This document shows, piece by piece, positions 9,045-17,547 of a DNA stretch of 64,000 nt; the first letter of the stretch is position 1; each line of letters starts with the position of its first letter. Origin of the DNA: Algihabitans albus (GTDB lineage Bacteria; Pseudomonadota; Alphaproteobacteria; Kiloniellales; DSM-21159); contig NZ_QXNY01000003.1 of the NCBI RefSeq assembly GCF_003572205.1, positions 372,001-436,000 of the forward strand, given 5' to 3'. The position numbers and the translations under genes were made by a program. The notes under the pieces were generated by a model, which saw only the letters and a list, made by a program, of their open reading frames with translations, ran no database searches and was not told where the DNA came from.

Positions 9045-10196
9045 TTACTGCTTCCATCGCACGCGCGGCAACACCTTGCGCGGCGCGATGGCATCCTTGT
9101 AACACATGACGGTTTTCAGCAGATCCTCCATGACCGCATCGGTGAGGTAGTTCGGCTGTAGACCGAGTTCGAGCAAGCCGCTGTGCGTCGGGTTGTAATA
9201 ATGCTCCTCCGCCTCCTTGCGGGGGTTATCGAGGGCCTGCACTTCCACGTTCAACCCCATGTGCCGGCCGACATTGATCACCTTCTCCGCCAAGGCGTTA
9301 ACCGAGAAAGTCTCGGTGAACTGGTTTAGAATGCGCAGTTGGCCGGTGCCCGGTGGATTGGCCGCCGCCAACTCGACGCACTGCAGCGTATCGAGCAGGT
9401 TCAAGTAGCCGCGGGTCTGACCGCCCTTCCCGTAAACGGTCAGGGGAATACCGGCGACAGCCTGAGCCAGGAAACGGTTAACCACGGTCCCGAATATATC
9501 ATCGTAGTGGAAGTTCGGGAGTAGCCGGTCGTCCAGCTCCGACTCTGGCGTGCGCAGACCATACACCGGCCCCTGCATCAAGTCCGTGACCTGGATACCA
9601 AAAGTGCGCACGTAGAACCACAGGAGGTCGGTGTCGAGCACTTTGGTCGTATGATAGAGGCTGCCGGCCTGACGTGGGAACAAGAAGGTGTCCTTGCGGC
9701 CCTTGTGATCGATTTCGATCCAGCCTTCTTCGATATCGATTTTGGGCGTGCCGTACTCGCCCATGGTGCCCAGCTTGATGATGTGAGCCTGGGGTGCCTC
9801 CTCGATAACTGCCCAAGCCAGATTGAAGGTGGCTTTCAGGTTGTTATCCAGGGTTAGCCGAGCCGAGCCGTAGTCGCGCATGGAATAAGGCGCGCTCGGC
9901 TGCTCGGCATAGTGCACGACGACCTCGGGTTGGGTGTCGCGCACCAGGCCGCGCAAGGTGTCGTAATCGCAGCAGTCGCCAATGACGACGCGCACCTTGT
10001 GGTTGGAGACGGCGGCAAAGATTTCGGCCCGCTCCTGCAGAGTCGGCGTGCGGTACAAGGGCTCGGAGTCGGTCTCTAGCGCGATCGTGCGGCGCAAGTA
10101 GTTGTCGATCACGGTTACCTCGTGACCGCGCGCGGCGAAATGCATCGCAGTCGGCCAGCCTAAGTAGCCGTCACCGCCGAGAATCAGGACGCGCAT
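9045..10196 (-). CDS. UDP-sulfoquinovose synthase-like extended SDR (SQD1/SqdB type)
   Basis: A 383-residue NAD-dependent enzyme very like plant SQD1 along its length: GGDGYLGWPTAMHF at the start, QPSAPYSM, KLGTMGEYGTPKIDIEEG, YGKGGQTRGY and EAEEHYYN. The catalytic Thr144, Tyr181 and Lys185 are in place. SQD1 makes UDP-sulfoquinovose from UDP-glucose and sulfite. Family members in glycan loci may make other 4-keto or 6-modified sugars, so a sulfonated sugar is a strong possibility rather than a certainty. Three bases separate it from the upstream dehydratase gene. Confidence 0.82.
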   Translation of the reverse strand: MRVLILGGDGYLGWPTAMHFAARGHEVTVIDNYLRRTIALETDSEPLYRTPTLQERAEIFAAVSNHKVRVVIGDCCDYDTLRGLVRDTQPEVVVHYAEQPSAPYSMRDYGSARLTLDNNLKATFNLAWAVIEEAPQAHIIKLGTMGEYGTPKIDIEEGWIEIDHKGRKDTFLFPRQAGSLYHTTKVLDTDLLWFYVRTFGIQVTDLMQGPVYGLRTPESELDDRLLPNFHYDDIFGTVVNRFLAQAVAGIPLTVYGKGGQTRGYLNLLDTLQCVELAAANPPGTGQLRILNQFTETFSVNALAEKVINVGRHMGLNVEVQALDNPRKEAEEHYYNPTHSGLLELGLQPNYLTDAVMEDLLKTVMCYKDAIAPRKVLPRVRWKQ

Positions 10197-10199
10197 GAT

Positions 10200-11306
10200 C
10201 TAGTTGCCCCCGTTCCGCTGCATCAAGTGACTCCAGCAATACTCAAAGATGCCGTGGTCGCGCAGGTAGGTCTCTAGCGCATCTCGGGCCAGTGCGCCCT
10301 CGAGTCCCGAATTGTAGGGTCGATCGACCGGACGACCAGCCTCGCCGTTGTAGTGATAGTCGATCTGCTGGTAAACTGTCTTGAAAGCGGGCAGGACAGT
10401 AAAAAATCGCTCTAACTCGACTGTGCGCCGAATCTCTTCGTCGTTGAGCAGTTCTTCGTAGAGCTTTTCTCCCGGCTTGACGCCGATCGTCTTGACCGTG
10501 ATTTCGGCCGGGTCGCGGCCGCAGCGCGGTGCCAGCTCTTCGATCATGACCGCCGCCAGGTCGGTAATGCGTGCGACCGGCATTTTAGTGACGAAGACTT
10601 CGCCGCCCTTGGCGAGGAAGGCACTCTCGATTACCAGATGCACGGCCTCGCGCAGAGTCATGATGAAGCGCGTCATTTCCGGGTCGGTCAGGGTGACTGG
10701 ACCGCCGGCTACGATCTGACGGGCGAAGAGCGGCACCACGGAACCGCGCGAGCCGAGCACGTTGCCGAAGCGCGTGGAGGCCATGATCGTGTCGGACTCC
10801 CGGCGCCGGTCGGCGTTGGCCGCTGTTATCAGCCGCTCGCCCATCAGCTTGGTCGTGCCCATCACATTGGTCGGATTGACCGCCTTGTCTGAGGACGTGA
10901 AGAGCACGCGGTCCACCCCGTTTGCCTCAGCGGCGTCGATCAGGTTGATCATTCCGGTGATGTTGGTATGTACCGCATCGCGCGGGCTTTCCTCGCACAG
11001 CAGCACATGTTTAAGCGCAGCGGCATGCAGCACTACATCGATATCGCGCATTTTGCGCATCAGCTTGTCGCGGTCACGCAGGTCGCCTAGAAAGAGGCGA
11101 ACATCGTCGCGGTCCGAATAGTGCTGGCTGAGAAAGAACAGCTCGCTCTCATTATTGTCGATGCCGACAATCCGCTCGCAACCGGCATTTCTCAGCTGGT
11201 GCAACAGTTCGACACCGACAGTACCGCATACGCCGGTAATCAGAACGGATTTGCCCTTCCAAGGAGAACGGTCGGTGCTGGTCATACTGCTTGCTAGGGC
11301 TGCCAT
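10200..11306 (-). CDS. UDP-GlcNAc 4,6-dehydratase, soluble WbpM/CapD type
   Basis: A 368-residue SDR with the NAD site GVCGTVG near residue 25 and the active-site stretch TSSDKAVNPTNVMGTTK. In that stretch Met stands where classical SDRs have Tyr, as in WbpM/CapD enzymes; PseB-type proteins have Tyr. It lacks the N-terminal membrane domain of WbpM. It should make UDP-4-keto-6-deoxy-GlcNAc, a precursor of quinovosamine or bacillosamine. The start could also be the ATG at 11285; neither has a clear ribosome site. A 140-base gap precedes it. Confidence 0.8.
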   Translation of the reverse strand: MAALASSMTSTDRSPWKGKSVLITGVCGTVGVELLHQLRNAGCERIVGIDNNESELFFLSQHYSDRDDVRLFLGDLRDRDKLMRKMRDIDVVLHAAALKHVLLCEESPRDAVHTNITGMINLIDAAEANGVDRVLFTSSDKAVNPTNVMGTTKLMGERLITAANADRRRESDTIMASTRFGNVLGSRGSVVPLFARQIVAGGPVTLTDPEMTRFIMTLREAVHLVIESAFLAKGGEVFVTKMPVARITDLAAVMIEELAPRCGRDPAEITVKTIGVKPGEKLYEELLNDEEIRRTVELERFFTVLPAFKTVYQQIDYHYNGEAGRPVDRPYNSGLEGALARDALETYLRDHGIFEYCWSHLMQRNGGN

Positions 11307-11446
11307 CTGAAAGTTGTCCAGTGTTTACTGCCAGCCACGTCGCCCAATCCGAATACGGGATCGATGCTTAAGGCCACCTTCCCAAGAGTGTCGCCGATCC
11401 GCGCTGCGGTCTCCATTTGCTTCGGCTGAGTCAGGCGGATCGGAAC

Positions 11447-13054
11447 TCAAGTCCACTGCGCGGAAGCAAGTCGTGTACGCTCTTCTCCGATTCGACGGCA
11501 AGCTTCCTCCGCAAGACGCCCGTATTGTTCCTCGACCGTGCCGCCGGTGTTCATCGCCTCCCGCTCGCCCTTCCCCAACAATTCGGTGAACAGGTTGGCC
11601 CTGACGCCGGTTGAGACGTGCGCGCCGATATAGGCTTCGAGTGCCAGCTCGTCGTGAGCGTGATCGTCCAAAAGACCGCGAATCTCGCTACCGAGACTCC
11701 AAGGGTCAGCGACATAGCGAACCATGGTCGACGGAAAGATCTCATAGGGTGCTCGCGAGAAAACCACGAGAGGCTTGTGTCGGATGAGCGCCTCGAGTCC
11801 GACTGTGCCATAGACCAATGCAACCAAGGCAGCCTGTTCCAACAAGGGACCCGACTTTGCCATCGGGGCCACCAGACGAACGTTGGGGATTTCTCGAAGC
11901 CTCCGATAGAACCCGCGGCTACGGTAGCCACGCGCGTTCGGATGCTCCTTGACAACCAAGGTCCAGCCCACCGGCAACGCCGCCGCCAGGTTACGCGCCG
12001 TCTCGATCTGGTTGCGGTATGGCCGCCCGTAGGCCAGAAGCGCGACCTCAGGCTCCGTGTTCAAGGCAAAAAGCACATATCGCCCGGCATGTTCTGTAGC
12101 GAAGCGAGCTTCATCGCCTGGCCTAACATCGAACAAGCGCGCTTGGAGCCGGCGCCGCATCGGCTTCACGACCTGCGAGTAGATGCTATAGCGGAACGGG
12201 AGCGGATAGTGCGGATCCCGGAGGGTCCATGCATGCCGAACCCGGCCAGCAGCTCCGGCAAGTCGACCAACAAAGCCCTGTGCCCGCTTCGTCACGCCAG
12301 GGCGTGATTGGCTCGCTGCGCTGCGCACGGCCCCTTCGTAAACCAACCGTTCTGAACGTGCCTGCCCGATGAGCTGTCTCGCGGCAGCTAGGGCTTCTGC
12401 TTCCAGCTTCGTAAACTCGTCAGCGCATTTGAGACGGCGGTAGCTGTCGGCTATGTGAGGCGACACCGAGAAGGGATCGGTGAAGAAGGATACATAGTTT
12501 TCGACGCGTGTGAGTTTGAGCTGCAGATAAGGAATATTCCGCTGTCGCGCAATCAGATAGTAGAGATAGTCGTAAAGCGTCACTGCATTGAGACCCAGGA
12601 TCGCATCGGGCTTCGCCCGCTCGATCTGTGCCGAGATTTCTTTCAGCGCCACTGTGAGCAGCTTCAGCAGGTCGTCATGTTTATAAGCGGGGCGGTAATC
12701 TTGAACGAACTGCGCTCTTAGCGGAAATCCCAGCCTGCGATCTGTAATCAACGCATTCCACAGTGTTGGATCACCGATCTCGCGCTCCCAATGATCGATC
12801 AAGTCATGATCCGGCTCAGCCAGTGCTCTGGCCCGCTCAAGCAGTTCCCACTCACGAAGACATTCGACGCCAGACGCCTCGAACTCCGGAAAGGAGGTCG
12901 TGAAGCGATTGTACTCGAAGCGATTGGTTGCAAAGAAGGCGGCGGCCTCGACGCGCTGCTGTTCGTCCAGGGTCCTATGCAAACGCCAGAAGAGGCGAAG
13001 GCCTCCAGACTGGGTCGTGTAAAGTAGACGAAACGGTCCCTGCGCCCTGTTCAT
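11447..13054 (-). CDS. Putative capsule-type glycosyltransferase (GT-B)
   Basis: A 535-residue soluble protein. The C-terminal half has LVVKEHPNARGY followed by VRLVAP and VYGTVGLEALIRHKPLVVF. These match the KEHP and GT.GLEAL motifs of Capsule_synth/KpsS-like glycosyltransferases that use CMP-Kdo or CMP-sialic acid. The N-terminal half is not recognised. It overlaps the CMP-sugar synthetase gene upstream by ATGA, so the activated sugar and its transferase are probably made together. Donor specificity is inferred from this coupling only. Confidence 0.6.
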   Translation of the reverse strand: MNRAQGPFRLLYTTQSGGLRLFWRLHRTLDEQQRVEAAAFFATNRFEYNRFTTSFPEFEASGVECLREWELLERARALAEPDHDLIDHWEREIGDPTLWNALITDRRLGFPLRAQFVQDYRPAYKHDDLLKLLTVALKEISAQIERAKPDAILGLNAVTLYDYLYYLIARQRNIPYLQLKLTRVENYVSFFTDPFSVSPHIADSYRRLKCADEFTKLEAEALAAARQLIGQARSERLVYEGAVRSAASQSRPGVTKRAQGFVGRLAGAAGRVRHAWTLRDPHYPLPFRYSIYSQVVKPMRRRLQARLFDVRPGDEARFATEHAGRYVLFALNTEPEVALLAYGRPYRNQIETARNLAAALPVGWTLVVKEHPNARGYRSRGFYRRLREIPNVRLVAPMAKSGPLLEQAALVALVYGTVGLEALIRHKPLVVFSRAPYEIFPSTMVRYVADPWSLGSEIRGLLDDHAHDELALEAYIGAHVSTGVRANLFTELLGKGEREAMNTGGTVEEQYGRLAEEACRRIGEERTRLASAQWT

Positions 13055-13761
13055 GAAGCCGCAGTCTCGGCGAAGTAAAATGGCGCGATCTGCCGAGCGA
13101 GCGCGAGATCTTGGGGTGTGTCCACATCGATATCGAGCCAGGACTCGGGTAGTATCACCGGATGTATCGACTCTCCCAAAAGACTGTTTTGGTCCAGCGT
13201 CCGCTCCGGTCGCAACAGAAAGGCATGCCCCGTTAGAGCGCTGCGCCCTGCCGCCGACTTGAGGCGGCAGCCAGGAGTCTCATCGGGGACCCAACGCCGC
13301 CCCTCAACGCGCCCCGTCATCCGCGAAACCGGTGTCACTGTCACAAGCGAATCTGCGCTTTGGTTCTCCCGGAACTCCGAGATCATTCGGTCGAGCGGTT
13401 CAGGTCGCCGAAAGGGTGTGGTGGGCTGCAAGAGAGCGATGATCTCCGGATCGAGCCCTTCCGCCAGGAGTTCCGCGCGAAGTTGCACCAGCACTTCGAA
13501 ATTCGTCACATCCTCTTGGCAGAGCGTTTCGTCTCGGCAGTGGGTGCGTACGGCCTCGGCCTGTGCCGAGCGCAAGACGCTGATGCTATCGGAAGACACC
13601 ACAACGAGATCAACGGAAGACACGGACTTGGCCAGACGAACGGCGTGAAGGAACATCGGCACACCCGCCAAGGGTGTCTCATTCTTTCCCGGCGCACGGC
13701 GCGAGGTGGCCTTAGCCGGAACGACGGCCAATACAGGGCGGGTTGCCTCGGCTTCACTCAC
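13051..13761 (-). CDS. neuA: CMP-nonulosonate synthetase (NeuA/LegF family)
   Basis: A 236-residue cytidylyltransferase with all main NeuA marks: VVPAKATSRRAPGKN at the nucleotide site (consensus ARGGSKGIPGKN, here with altered glycines), LLQPTTPFR in the middle and WLDIDVDTPQDLALA at the end. It couples a nonulosonic acid to CMP. The start is GTG, with AGGA six bases upstream. It lies between FAH-fold genes and a putative transferase. The ATSRRA version of the P-loop-like motif is unusual and may point to a changed substrate. Confidence 0.82.
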   Translation of the reverse strand: MSEAEATRPVLAVVPAKATSRRAPGKNETPLAGVPMFLHAVRLAKSVSSVDLVVVSSDSISVLRSAQAEAVRTHCRDETLCQEDVTNFEVLVQLRAELLAEGLDPEIIALLQPTTPFRRPEPLDRMISEFRENQSADSLVTVTPVSRMTGRVEGRRWVPDETPGCRLKSAAGRSALTGHAFLLRPERTLDQNSLLGESIHPVILPESWLDIDVDTPQDLALARQIAPFYFAETAAS

Positions 13762-13772
13762 CAGGAGTCCTC

Positions 13773-14432
13773 TTACGCCACGGCGCTGGTGTGGCTGATC
13801 TCGCCGCTGTACAGCGTCAGCTGGCTCGTCGTCCCAGGCACCTGCAGGGCGACGAGGGGGCCGAGAACGTAGATATCCCCCGACGAAAGCGTCATGAAAT
13901 CCGACATAAAAGGCAGCACCGCTTCGGCACCGTAGGCATAGGCCTCCATTGCCTCGCCCTGGGCTTCGCCGGCGTCGGTAACCAGTCGGGTCTCAGCTGT
14001 GCGAACATCGGCCAGCGCCGTTGCCGGAATGAGCTCTCCAAGGCTGTGCGTCGCTTCTCGCCAGAGGCCGTAAAAGATCGAAACACCCCGATCCCACATT
14101 TCGATCGTGTGGGTCCGTGCCGCCAGTTCATCGAGGAGAGCGTCATGGAAAACGCAGATCCACGGCCGGTAGCCGGCGACATGCTGTTCGGCCGTATCGC
14201 GTGGAATGCGCTTGCCGCCGCGGCCGACCTCCAAGGCAAAGCCCCCCATTGCCCAGTAGCTACCGTCGGGGCGCGGCTTCTCCAGGGGGTGATCCGGGGC
14301 TGCGAAGGCGCCGGCTGGAATGTTGTAGCCACAAGGAAACTCGATCTGCCGTAGGCCCCAAACCTGCTCCGAGGCGGCGGCGGTTCCGAGCAGTGCCCAA
14401 CTCTGCGTCGCTGGCGTGCGCATGGTCCTCAT
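13773..14432 (-). CDS. Small FAH-fold-like protein
   Basis: A 219-residue protein that looks like a short fumarylacetoacetate hydrolase-fold member: GYNIPAGAF, FALEVGRGG, then AEQHVAGYRPWICVFHD, which parallels the EHVFGFTLVND segment of its neighbour. The acidic metal ligands of active FAH enzymes are not obvious. Its ATG overlaps the stop of the longer FAH gene upstream (ATGA), so the two probably form one complex or successive steps. Assignment is by weak motif resemblance and pairing; the reaction is unknown. Confidence 0.5.
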   Translation of the reverse strand: MRTMRTPATQSWALLGTAAASEQVWGLRQIEFPCGYNIPAGAFAAPDHPLEKPRPDGSYWAMGGFALEVGRGGKRIPRDTAEQHVAGYRPWICVFHDALLDELAARTHTIEMWDRGVSIFYGLWREATHSLGELIPATALADVRTAETRLVTDAGEAQGEAMEAYAYGAEAVLPFMSDFMTLSSGDIYVLGPLVALQVPGTTSQLTLYSGEISHTSAVA

Positions 14433-15445
14433 GGCTTGCGAAGGTCGGTGATATAGTTGCGCAGAATGCCGATGCTTTCGTACTCGATCTCGAAATAATC
14501 ATCAGTATCGAAGAACATGTCCGCTTCCACCGTATAGCCGTCGATGCCCATGGTCCCTAAGTGAAAAATCATGCCGGGGCGCAGCGTGAAAATCCTCGAA
14601 AGGAAGGAGACCGTGCGCTCGACCCCATTGACCATCGCCTGAGTATAGGCCCGTTCGCGCTGCACGCCGCTCAAGCGATTATATACCATCAGATTGTAGG
14701 GATCGGAGACTTCCTCTTTGGTGACGATGTAGGGTCCGATCGCGGCGAAGCTGTCGGTCGAGCGCGAGTAATAAGATGTGGCCGCCCGCTGGGTGAAAAT
14801 CGTGAGATCCTCGTGCATGCGCGACTCGTCTTCACCGCGCAGTGCCACGGTCTTCCAGGAGTCGGAGCACATGTCGTTGACCAGAGTAAAGCCGAAGACA
14901 TGGTCCATGGCCTCGGACTCCGGCACGTCACGCCCTGTCTTGCCGATGACGACACCCATTTCCGCGGAGGAGCGCATCGTGGCGTAGCTTGCAGGCAGAG
15001 TGACCGTTGCACGGTGACCAACCAGAGCATGCGCGTTGGTGGGGCGCAGGAAACCGCGCGGGTAGGCCGGAATCTGGAAACCCTTGTCGCGGAAGAACAG
15101 CGGGGAGTTGCCGCCAATCCCATAGACGGCCGGCGGTTCCGTCACGGGCGGAAGCCACTCGATCTCCTCTTCTTGGCGCACGGCGTTGCGCAAGATCCAG
15201 GGATCGGCTTCGCGCTGCCAGTGGATGTAGCGCTCAAGCTCGGCCAACAGATCCAGGCCCTCCGCCTCCATGGCGATTAACCCGAGCATCGTCAGTCCGT
15301 CGAACGAAACCTTGGCGAAACGCGGCTTCGTGATCGCCTTAAGCTCCTTCGCCGAGGCCGCGACGGCGGCGAGATCGAAAATCTCGTCGTCAATCGAGAG
15401 CGCGAGTCTCTCCTGCTCATCTTCCCTGTACGTCAGAATTCGCAT
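14429..15445 (-). CDS. Fumarylacetoacetate hydrolase family protein
   Basis: A 338-residue protein with the FAH core: PPAVYGIGGN, then AEMGVVIGKTGRDVPESEA and HVFGFTLVNDMCS. The family cleaves or isomerises 2-keto acids with a divalent metal. Active members usually carry Glu-x-Glu at the start of the GVVIG strand; here the stretch reads Ser-Ala-Glu, so one ligand may be lost or moved. Its place among sialic-acid-type genes is unusual and suggests chemistry on a 2-keto sugar acid or a pyruvyl-type group; this is inference. Confidence 0.75.
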   Translation of the reverse strand: MRILTYREDEQERLALSIDDEIFDLAAVAASAKELKAITKPRFAKVSFDGLTMLGLIAMEAEGLDLLAELERYIHWQREADPWILRNAVRQEEEIEWLPPVTEPPAVYGIGGNSPLFFRDKGFQIPAYPRGFLRPTNAHALVGHRATVTLPASYATMRSSAEMGVVIGKTGRDVPESEAMDHVFGFTLVNDMCSDSWKTVALRGEDESRMHEDLTIFTQRAATSYYSRSTDSFAAIGPYIVTKEEVSDPYNLMVYNRLSGVQRERAYTQAMVNGVERTVSFLSRIFTLRPGMIFHLGTMGIDGYTVEADMFFDTDDYFEIEYESIGILRNYITDLRKP

Positions 15446-15490
15446 GCGCCTTACTGCCTCAAGGAAAACAGAGTTGTGCCGGTGTTGCCG

Positions 15491-16492
15491 CTAGGTTGCA
15501 TAGCGATCGATGTCAAAGCGATCCTGGTTGGCTTCGATCCAGCGATAGGTACTCGCCAGCCCATCGCGGAATGAAACGCGACGCCGCCAGCCGGTAAAGC
15601 GCTGCATCTTCCCAGTATCTGCAATCAAGCGGTTAACTTCGCTATTCTTCGGTCTTATTCGCTGGCTGTCGGTTTCGATTTGTGGCCGGTATCCGGCAAT
15701 ATCGCTCAACAGATCGACCGCCTCGGCGATCGACCACTCCTCACCGGTACCAAGGTTAACCGTCTCGCCCTCTGCGTCAGCACAGCCCGCCAGCGCCAAC
15801 AGTCCGGAGGCTGTGTCCGTGACATAGTTAAAGTCCCGAGTCGGGGTCAAGCTACCCAGCTTGAGGAGAGGGCGCCGCGCCGCAAGTTGGGAGGCGATCG
15901 TCGGGATCACCGCGCGAGCGGTCTGGCGAGGGCCGAAGGTGTTGAAGGGACGCGCCGTCACCACGGGCAGATCGAAAGAAAGGTGGAAACTCTCCGCCAT
16001 CTTGTCGGCGCCGATCTTCGAGGCCGAATAGGGTGACTGTCCAACCAATGGGTGCGTTTCGGGAATCGGCACCTGCTGTGCCGTGCCGTAAACCTCCGAC
16101 GTCGAGACATGAACGAGACGCGTCAGCGAGTCGGACTCCCGGCAAGCCTGCAAGACGTTCAATGTACCGAGAACATTGGTTTCAACGTAGGAACGCGCGG
16201 CCACGTAGCTGTAAGGGATGGCGATCAAACTGGCCAGATGGAGCACGTATTCGGCGTTGCCGATACCTTCCTTTACACGCACGGGGTCACGGATGTCGCC
16301 GGAGAACAGCTCGACCTCTCGCCGAACCGGCGCCTCTAGGTCCTGCAACCAGCCGATCTCGCTCCAAGAGTTGTAGTAGGTCAATGCGCGAACCCGCGAC
16401 CCAGCCGCCACCAATTGCTCGACCAGGTGGCTGCCGATGAACCCGTCCGCGCCGGTCACGAACACGCGCCTACCGTTGAGCCAGTCCGTCAT
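15491..16492 (-). CDS. legB: LegB-type NDP-GlcNAc 4,6-dehydratase
   Basis: A 333-residue extended SDR. VFVTGADGFIGSHLVE at the N-terminus with YYNSWSEIGWLQ is characteristic of LegB, the first enzyme of legionaminic acid synthesis. Thr131, Ser132, Glu133, Tyr155 and Lys159 form the dehydratase site. It makes the 4-keto-6-deoxy sugar from GDP- or UDP-GlcNAc. Its start overlaps the stop of the PtmE-type gene (ATGA), which fits a GDP-linked route. The LegC aminotransferase that normally follows is not in this window. Confidence 0.85.
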   Translation of the reverse strand: MTDWLNGRRVFVTGADGFIGSHLVEQLVAAGSRVRALTYYNSWSEIGWLQDLEAPVRREVELFSGDIRDPVRVKEGIGNAEYVLHLASLIAIPYSYVAARSYVETNVLGTLNVLQACRESDSLTRLVHVSTSEVYGTAQQVPIPETHPLVGQSPYSASKIGADKMAESFHLSFDLPVVTARPFNTFGPRQTARAVIPTIASQLAARRPLLKLGSLTPTRDFNYVTDTASGLLALAGCADAEGETVNLGTGEEWSIAEAVDLLSDIAGYRPQIETDSQRIRPKNSEVNRLIADTGKMQRFTGWRRRVSFRDGLASTYRWIEANQDRFDIDRYAT

Positions 16493-17547
16493 GCGTCGTC
16501 GATCCCCCGGAATGCGGCCCGCGCCGTTTCCAGATCGTCAAGGGTGCCGATATCGCTCCAGTACTCGTGTATCGGAAAGACAGCCACCCTACTCTCTTTC
16601 TCGCTTTGAAGTTTCAGTAGGTCCGTCATATTGAAGAATCGCTGTGGAATATCTTCGATAACGCGCGGTGATAAAGCATAGATCCCAGCATTACATAAAA
16701 AGCGCTGCGACGGTTTTTCCTCCAGGCCGCGAAACCAGCCGCCGTCTGCCCGCAAGACACCATAAGGGATATCCACGACGTACTCGACAGCGGCCACTGT
16801 CATGTCAGCTTCCTGCGCGCAATGGAAGTCGTGCAAGTGGCCGAAGTCGGAGGTCGTGACGATGTCGCCATTCATGACCATGACAGGGCCGTCGACTGGC
16901 TTGGACATGAGCGACAGCGCACCCGCCGTGCCCATCGGCTGCGTCTCCCGAAGGTACTCGATCTCGACGCCAAGACGCACACCGTCGCCAAGATGGTTTT
17001 CGATCAGATGGCTGAGATAGTTGACGGATATGAGAATCCGAGACACGCCGGCTCTCGCCAATCGGCGCACAAGCCGCTCGAGCAACGGCACTCCCCCGAT
17101 CTCCACCATCGGTTTGGGGACATGATCGGTGATCGGCCGCAATCGTCTTCCTAGACCGCCCGCCATGATCACCGCAGCTGCAAAGCCGCTCGCATGCCGA
17201 TCCGCAGGCGCCTCCGGATCCAGTTCGGTCACATGCAACAGTGTGACGAAACGGCCATCGGCATCGACGCGCGGCACGGTCATGACATTACCGCGCTTCA
17301 TGCGCTCCAGAACTTCCAAGTCGGACGTCGCGGGCTCCGCCACCAACGGGGTTCTGGTCATGGCCTCGACCGCAGGAGTCGCGAGCGTGCCGCCGGCGAG
17401 CAAACAACGACGCACGTCACCATCGGTCAAGGTACCGAGCAGCTTGCCGGCGGAGTCCACCACCACGGCGATGCGCCGCCGGCTCGCCTCTATGGCGCGC
17501 ACGACGTCGACCAGCCGGTCCTCTGGGTTGAGCGGCGTTTCGCTCAC
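16489..17547 (-). CDS. ptmE: CBS-domain nucleotidyltransferase (PtmE type)
   Basis: A 352-residue protein: two CBS repeats in residues 1-115, then a sugar-phosphate nucleotidyltransferase with IMAGGLGRRLRPITDHVPKP, MVMNGDIVT and DIGTLDDLE. PtmE of Campylobacter makes GDP-GlcN/GDP-GlcNAc for legionaminic acid; the same role is likely here. The CBS pair probably senses a nucleotide. I chose GTG at 17547: AAGGAGG is nine bases upstream and it overlaps the previous stop as GTGA. A TTG at 17556 would cover that ribosome site. Confidence 0.82.
   Translation of the reverse strand: MSETPLNPEDRLVDVVRAIEASRRRIAVVVDSAGKLLGTLTDGDVRRCLLAGGTLATPAVEAMTRTPLVAEPATSDLEVLERMKRGNVMTVPRVDADGRFVTLLHVTELDPEAPADRHASGFAAAVIMAGGLGRRLRPITDHVPKPMVEIGGVPLLERLVRRLARAGVSRILISVNYLSHLIENHLGDGVRLGVEIEYLRETQPMGTAGALSLMSKPVDGPVMVMNGDIVTTSDFGHLHDFHCAQEADMTVAAVEYVVDIPYGVLRADGGWFRGLEEKPSQRFLCNAGIYALSPRVIEDIPQRFFNMTDLLKLQSEKESRVAVFPIHEYWSDIGTLDDLETARAAFRGIDDA

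Noticed and set aside
10200-11306. PseB (pseudaminic acid pathway) as identity of the 4,6-dehydratase
   Set aside because: The active-site Tyr typical of PseB is Met in NVMGTTK, as in WbpM/CapD, and no PseC/PseG/PseH genes are present.
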